DNA from: Fimbriimonadaceae bacterium
GTDB taxonomy: Bacteria > Armatimonadota > Fimbriimonadia > Fimbriimonadales > Fimbriimonadaceae
Length of the DNA: 64,000 nt
Assembly: GCA_026129685.1 (NCBI GenBank)
Contig: JAHCHO010000001.1
Location: 455,836 to 519,835, forward strand
Direction of reading: 5' to 3'
Position numbers and translations under genes: made by a program. The notes below the pieces were generated by a model, which saw nothing but the letters and a program-made list of their open reading frames with translations, had not been told where the DNA came from and did not search any database. Shown piece by piece: positions 26,234 to 37,596 of this stretch (its first letter is position 1; the number at the start of each line of letters is the position of its first letter).

Positions 26234-26335
26234 ATGCGAGCGGCGACTGAATCGAGCGGAGCCACCATCGGGTACGAGGCGCGTTTATGGCAGATGGCCG
26301 ACGCGTTGCGCGGCAGTATGGACGCCGCCGAGTAG
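26234..26335 (+). pseudogene. N-terminal piece of hsdM, cut by in-frame TAG
   Basis: These 33 codons encode [20 protein letters not shown] followed by DAAE, the normal beginning of HsdM, and are then stopped by TAG at 26333-26335. The same frame continues with [17 protein letters not shown], the usual next block, in which the position of the TAG is normally Tyr (DAAEYKHVVLG). A single base change from TAC or TAT explains it. TAG is an ordinary stop elsewhere in this island (KwaB-like, hsdR, hsdM ends), so recoding is unlikely. Confidence 0.85.
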
Positions 26336-26344
26336 AAGCACGTC

Positions 26345-27791
<1,447 letters not shown>

Positions 27792-27802
<11 letters not shown>

Positions 27803-29111
27803 CCTGCCGCACGGCACCACGGCGCCCCGCGGACTCTCGCCCACTGAGCAGATCCACTGGCCCCTCGTCGCGAGTCGAGACCTGTTTGAACTCAAGTATG
27901 GGAGGGCACTCGTGGAGTCAATGCGTCGCCCAGGCTCGGTCCCCGTGTACGGGACCAATGGCCGGTGCGGTAGCCACGATGAAGCGCTCTTCGAGGGGCC
28001 GGGCGTCATCATTGGCCGGAAGGGCCAAGGGCCGCTAGGCGTCGAGTGGTCTGAAGATGACTATTGGGTGATTGACACCGCCTACTCGCTGACTCCTCGT
28101 CGGCCGGACCTCGATCTCCGGTACGCGTACTTCCTAATCAAGCACATCGGCCTAAATCACCTCAAAGACGGCACCTCCAACCCGACGCTGAGCCGGGATA
28201 CCTTTGGCGCCCAAGCGCTTCCATTGCCACCGCTCGATCAGCAGCGCTGCATCGCCCACATCCTCGGCACGCTGGACGAGAAGATCGAGCTGAACCGGCA
28301 GATGAACGAGACGCTGGAGGCGATGGCGCGTGCGCTCTTCAAGTCGTGGTTCGTGGACTTCGACCCCGTCCGCGCCAAAGCCGAAGGCCGCGACCCCGGC
28401 CTCCCCAAGCCCCTCGCCGACCTCTTCCCCGCCCGCCTCGTCGATTCCGAGCTCGGCGAGATTCCGGAAGGGTGGGAGGTGGGCACGCTCGGCGAATTGA
28501 TCGACACGATCAAGGGCCGCTCATACAAGAGCGAGGAACTCGTTGAATCCGATACGGCGCTCGTGACGCTGAAGTCCTTTGCCAGGGGCGGTGGCTACCG
28601 CCCGGACGGTCTGAAGTCTTTCGCAGGGACCTACAAGCCGGAACAGGTCGTCCAACCTGGTGAACTCGTGATCGCATGCACTGATGTGACGCAGGCCGCC
28701 GACGTCATTGGGCGCCCAGCGATCGTTCGGGGTACCGGCACCTACCGAAGATTGGTTGCCTCTCTGGATACGCTGATCGTCCGCCCGCGGGATTCAAGCA
28801 TGGCTCGGTCGTTCCTCTACTTCCTAGCTGGAACTGAAACGTTCGTTGCCCACACCTATGCGCACACGACAGGCACAACAGTCCTGCATCTGGCGAAAGA
28901 GGCCGTGCCTTCCTATAGGTTTGCTCTACCTTCCCCACGACTCGTTCACCAGTTTGACTCGCTAGCCAGTCCGGCACTTGGCCGCGTACAAGCCTTGGAA
29001 GAGGAGTCGGACACAATCGGCGCTCTGCGCAACGCGCTGCTGCCGAAGCTGATCTCCGGTGAGCTGCGGGTGAAGGATCCAGGCACGTTTATGGAACGGG
29101 GGGCGCTATAA
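27792..29111 (+). CDS. hsdS: Type I restriction-modification specificity subunit S
   Basis: Specificity subunit of 439 aa with two target recognition domains and conserved helical spacers. TRD1 covers about residues 1-150, the central spacer is [20 protein letters not shown] followed by [24 protein letters not shown]2 covers about 225-395, and the C-terminal spacer ([29 protein letters not shown]) mirrors the first. The bipartite DNA target cannot be read from sequence. The ATG at 27792 lies inside the end of hsdM. In phage-defence islands the recognition domains are the most variable part, in line with the lower GC of this gene. Confidence 0.92.
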
Positions 29112-29164
29112 CCGGGCGCGCTGCCAGCACGCACCGCGAAGGGCTCAAGGCGGCCCGGCTGTTG

Positions 29165-29683
29165 ATGGTGCTCAGCAGCATCTCGCCGCTCTTCATCCTG
29201 TGGGCGATCCGAGGGAACAGCCTCATCCCCGATCGCTGGTTCATCGGTTTCTGCGCCCTGATTGTCGTCATTCCGAATGCGTTCCTATGGTTGCGCATTT
29301 GGACCGCGAAGCAGCAGGCGGACAAGCGCGACCTCGCCGTCGGCACCGCCGACGACCACCGCGATCACATCCTCGTCTATCTGTTCGCAATGTTGCTGCC
29401 GTTTTACTCGGAGGCCATCGGCACCTGGCGGGACCTGGGCGCGACGTTCGCCGCGTTGGCGTTCATCGTATTCCTGTTCTGGCACCTGAACCTGCACTAC
29501 ATGAACCTGCTGTTCGCGGCGCTCGGCTTCCGGGTCTTCACGGTCTATCCGCCGGCCGACGGCAACCCGCTTTCCGGCAAGACCCGCCAGGCCCTCATCA
29601 CCCGCCGCGTGAGCCTGGCCTCCGGCGACCGGATCGTCGCATACCGGCTGAGCGACACGGTGTATCTGGAGGCCGAGACATGA
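29165..29683 (+). CDS. KwaA-like four-helix membrane protein (Kiwa defence)
   Basis: Membrane protein of 172 aa with about four hydrophobic segments (near 1-16, 24-46, 68-85 and 91-110) and a C-terminal cytoplasmic tail (GKTRQALITRRVSLASGDRI). It is directly followed, with an ATGA overlap, by a KwaB/DUF4868-like gene. That pair composition (4-TM protein plus DUF4868 protein) defines the Kiwa system, in which KwaA is the membrane sensor of phage infection. Assignment rests on topology and neighbour more than on residue identity. The first helix looks short: an in-frame extension back to 29108 (ATA overlapping the hsdS TAA) would add a basic N terminus. Confidence 0.65.
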   Translation: MVLSSISPLFILWAIRGNSLIPDRWFIGFCALIVVIPNAFLWLRIWTAKQQADKRDLAVGTADDHRDHILVYLFAMLLPFYSEAIGTWRDLGATFAALAFIVFLFWHLNLHYMNLLFAALGFRVFTVYPPADGNPLSGKTRQALITRRVSLASGDRIVAYRLSDTVYLEAET

Positions 29684-30585
29684 CGCTGGAGTTCGACCTT
29701 GCGAGCGTGACGGTCACGGAGTTTGGCGTGGGCCGGGACGACGGCAACGGGCAGACGTTCGTCGCCGTGCCGGTCGATACGGACGTGCAAGGCGCGCTGC
29801 GCGAGATGGTGCAGGCAACCTGGAAGGCCACGCAGAACGTCGAGGACGGGCCGGCGAAGTACGAACCGTCCGAGAAACACGGGAGCACGGAGTACCTCTA
29901 TCTGCCCCTGGCGGATGAAATGGCGTCCTCCGTGCGGGGGCTGCACGAGGCGACGAATCTGGCGATCCAAGGCAGTGCGCTTGATGAACCGGCCGACGTG
30001 TTCTGCTACTTCGTGCGGCTGACCGACAAGAAGAATCGGCGCCTGACCGCGCTGCGTCGCGCGTCGCAGTTCAAGGGGGTTCTGAAGAAGCGCCTGGTCC
30101 GCTTCGTCTCCGACGCGCTGAAGCTGATTCCCGACGACGTCTTCAAGCTGGACAGCGACTTCGACCTCCTCGTCGACTCGGCCAACGTCCACATCCTGCG
30201 GCCCAGCGGTTTCGAGTTCGCGGGCAAACTGCAGCAGGCGATCCTGGAGGCGGTTCCCGAGAACATCAAGGCGATCCGAAAGGACCTCGCGTTCGTTGAG
30301 TTCGACGGCATCGAGGCCTACGCTGGCCAACGCCCGCGCGCGGCGCGCTATCTCGCCTCGATCCGGGGGCAGGAAGAAACCAAGAACATCGACAAAGCCT
30401 TGCTGAAGAAGCTCTGCAAGCAGACGGGCGTCGAGATCACCGAGTCGAAGGGCAAGGTCGTCATCACAGACGGCCACGAGATGGGTTTTCTGGAGGTCCT
30501 CGACCGGCGCCGGTACGAGGTGAGCCTCGTGAAGGCGAAGCCCGAACAGTACCGCGCCGCGAGCCGGAGGAAGATCAATGGCTAG
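29680..30585 (+). CDS. KwaB-like DUF4868 protein (Kiwa defence)
   Basis: Protein of 301 aa, soluble. The region at about 153-182 reads DVFKLDSDFDLLVDSANVHI then LRPSGFEF, matching the core of DUF4868/KwaB (D-x-F-x-L-x-x-x-F-D with an I-x-N/S-x-x-x-F-E follow-up). The C-terminal third (RGQEETKNIDKALLKKLCKQ, then DGHEMGFLEVLDRRRYEV) also fits KwaB length and order. In the E. coli system KwaB acts with KwaA to bind DNA and stop phage replication. It overlaps the upstream KwaA-like gene (ATGA) and the downstream Abi-C-like gene (8 nt). Confidence 0.7.
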   Translation: MTLEFDLASVTVTEFGVGRDDGNGQTFVAVPVDTDVQGALREMVQATWKATQNVEDGPAKYEPSEKHGSTEYLYLPLADEMASSVRGLHEATNLAIQGSALDEPADVFCYFVRLTDKKNRRLTALRRASQFKGVLKKRLVRFVSDALKLIPDDVFKLDSDFDLLVDSANVHILRPSGFEFAGKLQQAILEAVPENIKAIRKDLAFVEFDGIEAYAGQRPRAARYLASIRGQEETKNIDKALLKKLCKQTGVEITESKGKVVITDGHEMGFLEVLDRRRYEVSLVKAKPEQYRAASRRKING

Positions 30586-31318
30586 CGCCAGCACGGAAAT
30601 GGCGCAGAGCGCCGGGGGCAATACCTCGCCCTTCGTCATGCACGGGGCGCGTGACGCAGTGGCCTCGGGGCTCGTGCACATCGAGCAACAGGTCCGTGCG
30701 CTTGAGCTGGCGGTCGCGGAGAACCCCGCGCTCGCATTCGACCTCGCCAAGACGCTGGTGGAGAGCGTGTGCCGGGTGGTGCTGGGCGAGCGGTCGGTCG
30801 CGTTCGACGAGGCGGATGACCTGCCCAAGCTGTTCAAGACGGCGTCGAACCATCTGCCGCTCCTTCCGGCCTCCGCAAGCAGCGTTGCCGAAACGCGCAG
30901 GAGTCTGGCGCAGACGCTGAATGGTCTGAGCACCGCGATTCAGGGCATTTGCGAGTTGCGCAACCAGTGCGGCTTCGCGTCGCACGGGGCGGGTGTGCCC
31001 CGGCCGGCGATGGAGAGCGTGCAGGCGTTGCTGGCCGCCGAGGCCGCCGACACGATCGTCGGGTTCCTCCATCGCGTGCACCGCCAGGACCGCACGCCGC
31101 CGCCGTCGCCGCGCGCGCTGTACGACGCGAACCAGGCCTTCAACGACTCCGTGGACGACACGCATGGGCCGATCCGCGTCTTCGAGATCGAGCTTCGGGC
31201 CAGCGAGGTCCTGTTCCAGATGGAGCCGGAGAGCTACCGCATCTACGCGGCGGAGTTCGACGAAGGAGCCGAGGGTATTGAGGGTCACGCAGGCGGCGTG
31301 CCGGAGGCCGCACCATGA
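30578..31318 (+). CDS. Abi-C-like protein inside the RM/Kiwa cluster
   Basis: Protein of 246 aa. Residues about 50-140 match the abortive infection C-terminal (Abi_C) pattern: [15 protein letters not shown], then [16 protein letters not shown], then an [20 protein letters not shown] helix ending in ASHGAG. The RN...G..HG box is the family signature and is related to HEPN-type folds, here with one extra residue (R-x7-H). The C-terminal 70 residues are acidic and unrecognised. Overlaps on both sides (8 nt with KwaB-like, 4 nt ATGA with hsdR) show tight coupling to the defence operon. Confidence 0.6.
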   Translation: MASASTEMAQSAGGNTSPFVMHGARDAVASGLVHIEQQVRALELAVAENPALAFDLAKTLVESVCRVVLGERSVAFDEADDLPKLFKTASNHLPLLPASASSVAETRRSLAQTLNGLSTAIQGICELRNQCGFASHGAGVPRPAMESVQALLAAEAADTIVGFLHRVHRQDRTPPPSPRALYDANQAFNDSVDDTHGPIRVFEIELRASEVLFQMEPESYRIYAAEFDEGAEGIEGHAGGVPEAAP

Positions 31319-34300
31319 CTGCGCACGGCATCACGGAGTCCGTCGTCGAAGAAGCCGCCCTGGCCTGGCTGGAATCCGCCGGCTGGCAGGTGGCGCATGG
31401 CCCCGACATCGCGCCGGACATACTCAGCGCCGAGCGCCGTGATTACGGCGAAGTGGTGCTTGGCACAAGGCTGCGTGACGCGCTCGCGCGGCTCAATCCC
31501 GCTCTGCCCGCCGAAGCGCTGGGGGACGCCTTCCGCAAGCTGACGCGTCCCGAAGGCGCGGACCTGATCCAGCGCAACCGCGCTGTGCACCGGCTGCTGG
31601 TGAACGGCGTGACCGTGGAGTACCGCACGCACGAGGGCGAACTCCGCGCGGCGCAGGCGCGGGTTCTCGATTTCGAAGACCCGTCCACCAACGACTGGCT
31701 GGCGGTCAACCAGTTCAGCGTCGTCGAGAACAAGCGAACGAGACGGGCGGACATCGTGCTCTTCGTCAACGGCTTGCCGTTGGCGGTCATCGAGCTGAAG
31801 AACGCCGCCGACGACAAGGCGACCGTCCAGACCGCCTTCCAGCAGTTGCGGACTTACCAGTCCGAACTGCCGACGCTCTTCGCGACGAACGTCGTCCTGG
31901 TCGCGTCCGATGGGGTCGAGGCGCGAGTCGGCGTCATCGGCGCCGGGCGCGAGTGGTTCAAGCCGTGGCGCACGGTCTCCGGCGAAGCGCTCGCCGACGC
32001 TCACGCGCCGGAGCTTCAGGTCGTCATCGAGGGAGTCTGCGCGCCGGACCGGTTTCTCGATCTGGCGCGCGACTTCATCGTGTTCGAGGACGACGGCGGC
32101 CGCATCGCTAAGAAGATGGCCGGCTACCACCAGTTCCACGCCGTCCGGGTCGCGGTGGAAGAGACGCTTCGCGCCACGGAACTCGCTCGGCCAACGAGAG
32201 CGGCGGAGGATCGCGGGCGGTACGAGGCTGTCCGAAGGCCGGGCGGCCGACCGGGCGACCGACGCGTCGGCGTGGTCTGGCACACACAGGGCTCCGGCAA
32301 GAGCCTTACGATGGCGTTCTACGCCGGACGGATCGTCCGCGAACCAGCGATGGGGAACCCGACGCTCGTGGTTCTTACGGATCGCAACGATCTCGACGAC
32401 CAGCTCTTCGGGACCTTCTCGCGCTGCCAGGACATTCTGCGCCAGCCGCCGGTGCAAGCCGAGAGCCGACCGCACCTGCGCCAGTTGCTGAGCGTCGCTT
32501 CCGGAGGGGTCGTGTTCACCACGATCCACAAGTTCTTCCCCGAGGAGAAGGGCGACCGCCACCCCTTGCTCTCCGACCGTCGCAACGTCGTCGTGATCGC
32601 CGACGAGGCGCACCGAAGCCAATACGACTTCGTGGACGGCTACGCCCGCCACATGCGCGACGCCCTGCCGCACGCGTCGTTCATCGGATTCACCGGCACG
32701 CCGATCGAGTTACAGGACGCGAGCACCCGCGCCGTGTTCGGGGACTACATCAGCGTCTACGACATCCAGCGCGCCGTGCAGGACGGGGCCACGGTGCCGA
32801 TCTACTACGAGAGCCGCCTTGCCAAGCTCGCGCTCGACGAAGCCGAGCGGCCGAGAATCGACCCCGGGTTCGAGGAGGCGACCGAGGGCGAGGAGGTCGA
32901 GCGCAAGGAGCGGCTCAAGTCCAAATGGGCGCAGCTCGAAGCGGTCGTCGGTGCGGAGAAGCGGCTGAAGCAGATCGCGCAGGACATCGTCGAACACTAC
33001 GAGGCACGTCAAGAGGCGCAGGACGGCAAGGCGATGCTCGTCTGCATGAGCCGACGCATCTGCGTCGAGTTATACGGCGAGATCGCGAGGCTACGGCCCG
33101 AATGGGACGGCGACGGCGACGAAGCCGGCGCTCTCAAGGTTGTGATGACGGGCTCAGCCTCCGACCCACCCGACTGGCAGCGTCACATTCGCAACAAGCC
33201 TCGGCGCGAGGAACTCGCCAAACGGTTCCGCAATCCGAAGGACCCCTTCAGGCTCGTGATCGTGCGCGACATGTGGCTCACCGGGTTCGACGCGCCCAGC
33301 CTGCACACGATGTACGTGGACAAACCCATGCACGGCCACGGGCTGATGCAGGCGATCGCCCGCGTGAATCGCGTGTTCAGGGACAAGCCTGGCGGACTCG
33401 TCGTGGACTACCTTGGGCTGGCGCAAGAGCTCAAACAGGCGCTCGCCACCTACACCGAGAGCGGCGGCACCGGACGCACGGCGCTCGACCAAACCGAGGC
33501 CGTCGCGGTGATGCTCGAAAAGCACGAGGTCTGTTGCGGGCTGTTCCACGGCTTCGACCGATCGAAGTGGACCTCCGGATCGCCGCCCGAGCGTCTCGGG
33601 CTGCTCGCACCGGCTCAGGAGCACGTCTTGCGCCAAGAGAACGGGAAGGACCGGTTCGTCCAAGCGGTCCGAGAGCTGTCCCAGGCGTTCGCGTTGGCGG
33701 TGCCGCACGAAGAGGCGATGCGCGTACGCGACGACGTCGGGTTCTTTCAGGCCGTGCGCGCCGTGCTTTCGAAGCGGGCGCCCGGCGACCAGCGACCTGA
33801 GGAAGACCTCGACCACGCGGTGCGCCAGATCATCTCGCGAGCGGTTGCTCCCGAGGGAGTGGTGGACGTGTTCGCCGCCGCCGGACTTGAGCGACCCGAC
33901 ATCTCGATCCTGTCCGAAGAGTTCCTCGCCGACGTGAGAGGCATGCCTCACAAGAACCTCGCGGTCGAGTTGCTGCAGAAGCTGCTACGGGGAGAAATGC
34001 GCGCGCGCGGGCTGAAGAACCTGGTTCAGGCGAGGTCGTTCGCCGAAATGCTCGAACAGACCATCCGCCGGTACCAAAACCGGTCCATCGAGGCGGCCCA
34101 GGTGATCGAGGAACTGATCGCGCTGGCCAAGGAGATGCGCGCCGCCGGTGAACGCGGCTCGGAGCTGGGCCTGTCCGAGGACGAAATCGCTTTCTACGAC
34201 GCTCTCGAGACGAACGACAGCGCGGTCAAGGTCCTGGGCGACGGGACGCTCCGATTGATCGCGCGCGAGCTCGTCGCGACGGTGCGCGGCAACCTCACGA

Positions 34301-34452
34301 TCGACTGGACCCTGCGCGAGAACGTCCGGGCGCACCTTCGGGTCCTTGTCAAGCGCGTTCTGCGCAAGCACGGTTACCCGCCGGACAAGCAGGAGAAGGC
34401 CACCGAGACCGTGTTGGCGCAGGCTTCGCTGCTCTGTGACCAGTGGACGTAG
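31315..34452 (+). CDS. hsdR: Type I restriction enzyme R subunit
   Basis: Motor/nuclease subunit of 1045 aa that translocates and cuts unmodified DNA. The N-terminal PD-(D/E)xK nuclease site is complete: D146 in RRADIVLF, then E160 and K162 in AVIELKNA, with Gln further on in FQQLRTYQ. The SF2 motor has Walker [15 protein letters not shown] (about 320-333), DEAH at about 430-433 and motif [13 protein letters not shown]. Motif VI-like [14 protein letters not shown] is also present. A helical C-terminal region binds HsdM. Last gene of the hsdM-hsdS-kwaA-kwaB-abi-hsdR run; it looks intact, unlike hsdM. Confidence 0.95.
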   Translation: MTAHGITESVVEEAALAWLESAGWQVAHGPDIAPDILSAERRDYGEVVLGTRLRDALARLNPALPAEALGDAFRKLTRPEGADLIQRNRAVHRLLVNGVTVEYRTHEGELRAAQARVLDFEDPSTNDWLAVNQFSVVENKRTRRADIVLFVNGLPLAVIELKNAADDKATVQTAFQQLRTYQSELPTLFATNVVLVASDGVEARVGVIGAGREWFKPWRTVSGEALADAHAPELQVVIEGVCAPDRFLDLARDFIVFEDDGGRIAKKMAGYHQFHAVRVAVEETLRATELARPTRAAEDRGRYEAVRRPGGRPGDRRVGVVWHTQGSGKSLTMAFYAGRIVREPAMGNPTLVVLTDRNDLDDQLFGTFSRCQDILRQPPVQAESRPHLRQLLSVASGGVVFTTIHKFFPEEKGDRHPLLSDRRNVVVIADEAHRSQYDFVDGYARHMRDALPHASFIGFTGTPIELQDASTRAVFGDYISVYDIQRAVQDGATVPIYYESRLAKLALDEAERPRIDPGFEEATEGEEVERKERLKSKWAQLEAVVGAEKRLKQIAQDIVEHYEARQEAQDGKAMLVCMSRRICVELYGEIARLRPEWDGDGDEAGALKVVMTGSASDPPDWQRHIRNKPRREELAKRFRNPKDPFRLVIVRDMWLTGFDAPSLHTMYVDKPMHGHGLMQAIARVNRVFRDKPGGLVVDYLGLAQELKQALATYTESGGTGRTALDQTEAVAVMLEKHEVCCGLFHGFDRSKWTSGSPPERLGLLAPAQEHVLRQENGKDRFVQAVRELSQAFALAVPHEEAMRVRDDVGFFQAVRAVLSKRAPGDQRPEEDLDHAVRQIISRAVAPEGVVDVFAAAGLERPDISILSEEFLADVRGMPHKNLAVELLQKLLRGEMRARGLKNLVQARSFAEMLEQTIRRYQNRSIEAAQVIEELIALAKEMRAAGERGSELGLSEDEIAFYDALETNDSAVKVLGDGTLRLIARELVATVRGNLTIDWTLRENVRAHLRVLVKRVLRKHGYPPDKQEKATETVLAQASLLCDQWT

Positions 34453-34539
34453 CCGTTGCGTCTCAGCGGGGTTCCTTTCTTCACGGACTCCTACCATGAC
34501 CCCGCAGGGACCGGAGCGATCAAGCCGAAGACAGACTCC

Positions 34540-35598
34540 ATGTCTGGTTCCAACCTTTCCTTCGGGCTTCTGCGCGCCCTTCTCGCCACGAAAAAGAGCG
34601 ACCCGCCGAGCTCGCCGGCTCCCTCCGAAGTCCTGATGCGCCGAGTCTGGGCCCAATTCAGCGAAAGACTGCTCGATCCCCCCTGGCACGAGTTCGTCGC
34701 CTCCCAGTACTGCATCGCGTACTTCTTCACGGGCGAGGACGGCGAGTTCGAGAACGTCCCCAACCCGGCTCAGGTACAAGCGCTCGACGAGCTTCGAACG
34801 ACCGACCGCCAGGGCACCGCAGGCTCGTGCCATCCAAGGTTCAAGCCCATGACCACGGCGGAGCTGACCTATGCGGCGACCTGCTTCATGAGCTTCCTTA
34901 CGCTCTGGCTTCTCCGCACAACGAGCAGCCCCGCGATGCCGCCGCCGGATCACGACGCTTGGAAACCCGAGTCCGAGACCAAGCCCTTGTCGGCCGCAGA
35001 CCCCGCATACGCCGCGCGGCTCGCCAACGATCGCACCCTTCTTCACCTGCTGTCCTTCAACATGGAAGAGGTCGAGCGAAGCCAGGAATGGGGCACCACG
35101 CCACGGTTCGAGCGGTACCTGTCCGATATCGAGCGCGCGCGATTCGCCGAATCCTCGTTAGGCTGGGCGAAGATCGAAACCGCGCTCAGGGACGCGGTTG
35201 TAATGATTGAGTCCGTTAAGACTCAGCCGCCTCTCGACGGCCTCGTCACCCTGTTGTCCGCTCGCGAGCTGCTCGACCGAGCTTGCGACGCCCTTATCGG
35301 CGACATCCACGAAGCCGCCGGCCTTGGCTCGCGCTCAGGCAAGAAACCTGTCAGAGACTGGGCCCTTGAACGGGCTCGCGCGGTGTTCATCGACCGAGTC
35401 CTCCAGAAGCCGGTGCCGACTGTAAATGTGAGGAAACTGCTGAAGAATGGCGCGCTGAAGGCACGCAAGGAGGCTTTCGACGAGGCCGTTCTTCCCACGG
35501 ACACTCTGGCCCTAGGCCGGCTATCGTCGTTGTTGTTCGACCCGAGGTTCCACCCGACGATCGTGGCATTTCTGGACACGCGGTTCCCGGTCAAATGA
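34540..35598 (+). CDS. Hypothetical island protein (352 aa)
   Basis: No family recognised. The protein is largely helical and soluble apart from one mildly hydrophobic segment (AATCFMSFLTLWLLRTT). It has a helix-rich C-terminal half (EVERSQEWGTTPRFERYLSD, LLSARELLDRACDALIGDIH). I start at the ATG at 34540; a TTG at 34456, 3 nt after the hsdR stop, would add 28 residues. Position right behind hsdR suggests it is transcribed with the defence cluster, but nothing in the sequence shows its role. Confidence 0.6.
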   Translation: MSGSNLSFGLLRALLATKKSDPPSSPAPSEVLMRRVWAQFSERLLDPPWHEFVASQYCIAYFFTGEDGEFENVPNPAQVQALDELRTTDRQGTAGSCHPRFKPMTTAELTYAATCFMSFLTLWLLRTTSSPAMPPPDHDAWKPESETKPLSAADPAYAARLANDRTLLHLLSFNMEEVERSQEWGTTPRFERYLSDIERARFAESSLGWAKIETALRDAVVMIESVKTQPPLDGLVTLLSARELLDRACDALIGDIHEAAGLGSRSGKKPVRDWALERARAVFIDRVLQKPVPTVNVRKLLKNGALKARKEAFDEAVLPTDTLALGRLSSLLFDPRFHPTIVAFLDTRFPVK

Positions 35599-35809
35599 GG
35601 AAGCGCAAAGGCGGGGAAGCAGAGGTCCATGCAAGGCGACCGAGCGCCGAGCCGCCCGCGTCCTGAGCGATCCGCGCGTTCCCTACCAAGTTTTAGATTC
35701 CAATAGTCCGCTCCTAAGGGCACAACAAGGCGGTTTTAGAGCACCCCCCTAAAGTGCTAGGACCGTCTATTGCGCCCTGGCATTAACTCGGCAATAATCA
35801 GCTTGCCAG
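35599..35809. other. Promoter-like spacer before the DGQHR-like module
   Basis: This 211-nt spacer is AT-richer than its neighbours and contains a small dyad, AGCAC/GTGCT, around CCCCCCTAAA (about 35737-35757). A new transcript for the next four overlapping genes probably starts here. No clear -35/-10 pair can be fixed. Confidence 0.4.
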
Positions 35810-36085
35810 ATGAACACCATACCATCGCCCACGCTTGAATCGGTTCTCGCGAGCGCCGAGCAGAACGCTAAGGAATCCGGAGACGGATTCCTCGTGCTCC
35901 CCGCCTTCTTCGGCGCGAACCGAGTACAGGCCGAGGTTTCGCTCGCCGATCTCCTCGCGATCGGCACCGACGTCCAGCTCCAGGACGGCACCAAAGGCAA
36001 GCCGCACCTTCGTCGGACTCTCGCCAACGTGCATAGGGGCATTGGGCCGGCCGGCCCGAATCCTCGCCAAAGAAGGAAACCATGA
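35810..36085 (+). CDS. Small protein sharing a segment with next gene
   Basis: Protein of 91 aa. Residues 15-75 (AEQNAKESGDGFLVLPAFFG; VSLADLLAIGTDVQLQDGTK) resemble residues 118-180 of the following protein (EKAVALAEAAGKGRLVLELL; VPVSALLRVGTDTLRQEKQQ). Shared positions include the A-rich helix, G-x-L-V-L, V-x-LL-x-(I/V)-GTD and a basic tail. It thus looks like a stand-alone copy of one domain of its neighbour. Start ATG; the stop overlaps the next ATG (ATGA). Function unknown. Confidence 0.6.
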   Translation: MNTIPSPTLESVLASAEQNAKESGDGFLVLPAFFGANRVQAEVSLADLLAIGTDVQLQDGTKGKPHLRRTLANVHRGIGPAGPNPRQRRKP

Positions 36086-37596
36086 AGCTCGACGACACGT
36101 TCGCGACGAACCACGACCAGACCCACGGCCCGGTCCTCGACCACCTCGCCTCGCGAGAGGCCACGACAGCACCAGTGGTGCGCTTGACGCAAATGAAATT
36201 CTCCGACGGCGGGTCCGACCAGGACTCGATCACAAAAATCAACTCCGTCGCCGATGCGGCGACTCCTCCGATCCACGTGGCGGACAATCAGCCCCCCGAC
36301 GAGCTCGAACACAAGCTTCGGGCATGCACAGAGGGCAGCGGTTCTGGCGTGCTTGACATCCCGGGCATCGAAGGTCCGGCGTTCGCCGTCCAGCCGGAGC
36401 AACCGGCCGTGTCCGCGACCTGGGTCGAGGCCAATGAGAAAGCGGTGGCTCTCGCCGAGGCTGCCGGCAAGGGTCGCCTGGTTCTTGAGCTCCTGTTCGC
36501 CGGGGGACGGACCGTCGTCAGCGTTCCGGTGAGCGCTCTTCTGCGCGTCGGTACCGATACCCTCAGGCAAGAGAAGCAGCAGATCAAGGGCTCGGTTCGC
36601 GCTCCGCGCGACGCTGCCGCCAAGAGGTTCCTCGCGATGCTCGCCAAGGGCGAGGATATCGGCGAGCTGACGGTGGAGGCCGAGCCGCAGATCTTCCGGG
36701 TCGAGAACTCGAATATCGGCTTCGCGGTCCTTCGAATCGAAGACTCCGTCTTGATCGACGGGGCGTCGCGCCTTCAGGCTCTCAAATGGCGCGAGGTCGA
36801 GTCCAAAGGCTCTCACGCCGACGAGACCGTCGCCGTTTGTCTTCGCCAACCATCGGCTGCCAGCCGCAACGAGGTCGCCATCGCGATCAACCGAGGCAAG
36901 CCCTACTCCAGAGCCGACAGCCCTCCGAGCCCGTCGGTGCCGGGAGCGGAGGCGGTTCACGCCCTTCTCAAGGACAAGGCCATCGGCCCGCGCATCCGAC
37001 CCTTCTCCGGCGGTCCCGCGCGAGACGCGCTAGGACCGCGCTGGTCTCGTCCAACACTGGAAGACGCATACGCGCGGCTCAAAGGCGAGGGCGTGCGGGA
37101 GGACGCCTGGCCGAGATTCCAGGAGCTGCTCGGCCAGACCGTTAAGCTCCTTGGGGCGAGCGAGAAGGGCAAGAACGTCTTGGACGGCACGAAGGGCCTT
37201 CTCATCCTTGAGCGAGTAGCCGGAACTAAGGGTGAGTTGCCCAAGCTGGCCGACTGGGACCTCGATCCGCAAGGGGGAGTCTGGAACGGCATCGTTCGGC
37301 CGGCCTTCGACCTCGCAGCCGGCGTCGACGCGGCGATCGCCACGCTCTCCCAAACGACCGCTCCCACCGAGCCGAGCCCGGACGCGCAGACCGCGCTCGA
37401 TTCGTCCGCCACCATGGCGGAGGTCGCCGCCGACGGGATCCAACTCACGTTCCGGCCAACCCAAACACGCGAGATCGAACGACCGGTGGGTCGCCCGAAC
37501 TCGCGCCACGATTCTGGCGGCTCATCAGCCGTCGCAACGATTCGCCCATCAGATCGAGACACGGTTCCGACAGCCGGGCGAAGGTCATCACTATGA
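36082..37596 (+). CDS. Divergent DGQHR/DndB-like protein
   Basis: Protein of 504 aa. The N-terminal 110 residues are polar and probably disordered. Residues 118-190 hold the segment shared with the upstream small protein. Residues about 200-280 look like a DGQHR (DndB-like or ParB-like) core: FAVLRIEDSVLIDGASRLQA with DGASR (226-230) in place of DGQHR. The later NEVAIAINRGKPYS (Asn270) matches the conserved iN...kp helix of that family. Such proteins bind or regulate DNA modification loci, but here the residues are altered. It overlaps both neighbours by ATGA. A ParB-like role is the main alternative. Confidence 0.45.
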   Translation: MKLDDTFATNHDQTHGPVLDHLASREATTAPVVRLTQMKFSDGGSDQDSITKINSVADAATPPIHVADNQPPDELEHKLRACTEGSGSGVLDIPGIEGPAFAVQPEQPAVSATWVEANEKAVALAEAAGKGRLVLELLFAGGRTVVSVPVSALLRVGTDTLRQEKQQIKGSVRAPRDAAAKRFLAMLAKGEDIGELTVEAEPQIFRVENSNIGFAVLRIEDSVLIDGASRLQALKWREVESKGSHADETVAVCLRQPSAASRNEVAIAINRGKPYSRADSPPSPSVPGAEAVHALLKDKAIGPRIRPFSGGPARDALGPRWSRPTLEDAYARLKGEGVREDAWPRFQELLGQTVKLLGASEKGKNVLDGTKGLLILERVAGTKGELPKLADWDLDPQGGVWNGIVRPAFDLAAGVDAAIATLSQTTAPTEPSPDAQTALDSSATMAEVAADGIQLTFRPTQTREIERPVGRPNSRHDSGGSSAVATIRPSDRDTVPTAGRRSSL

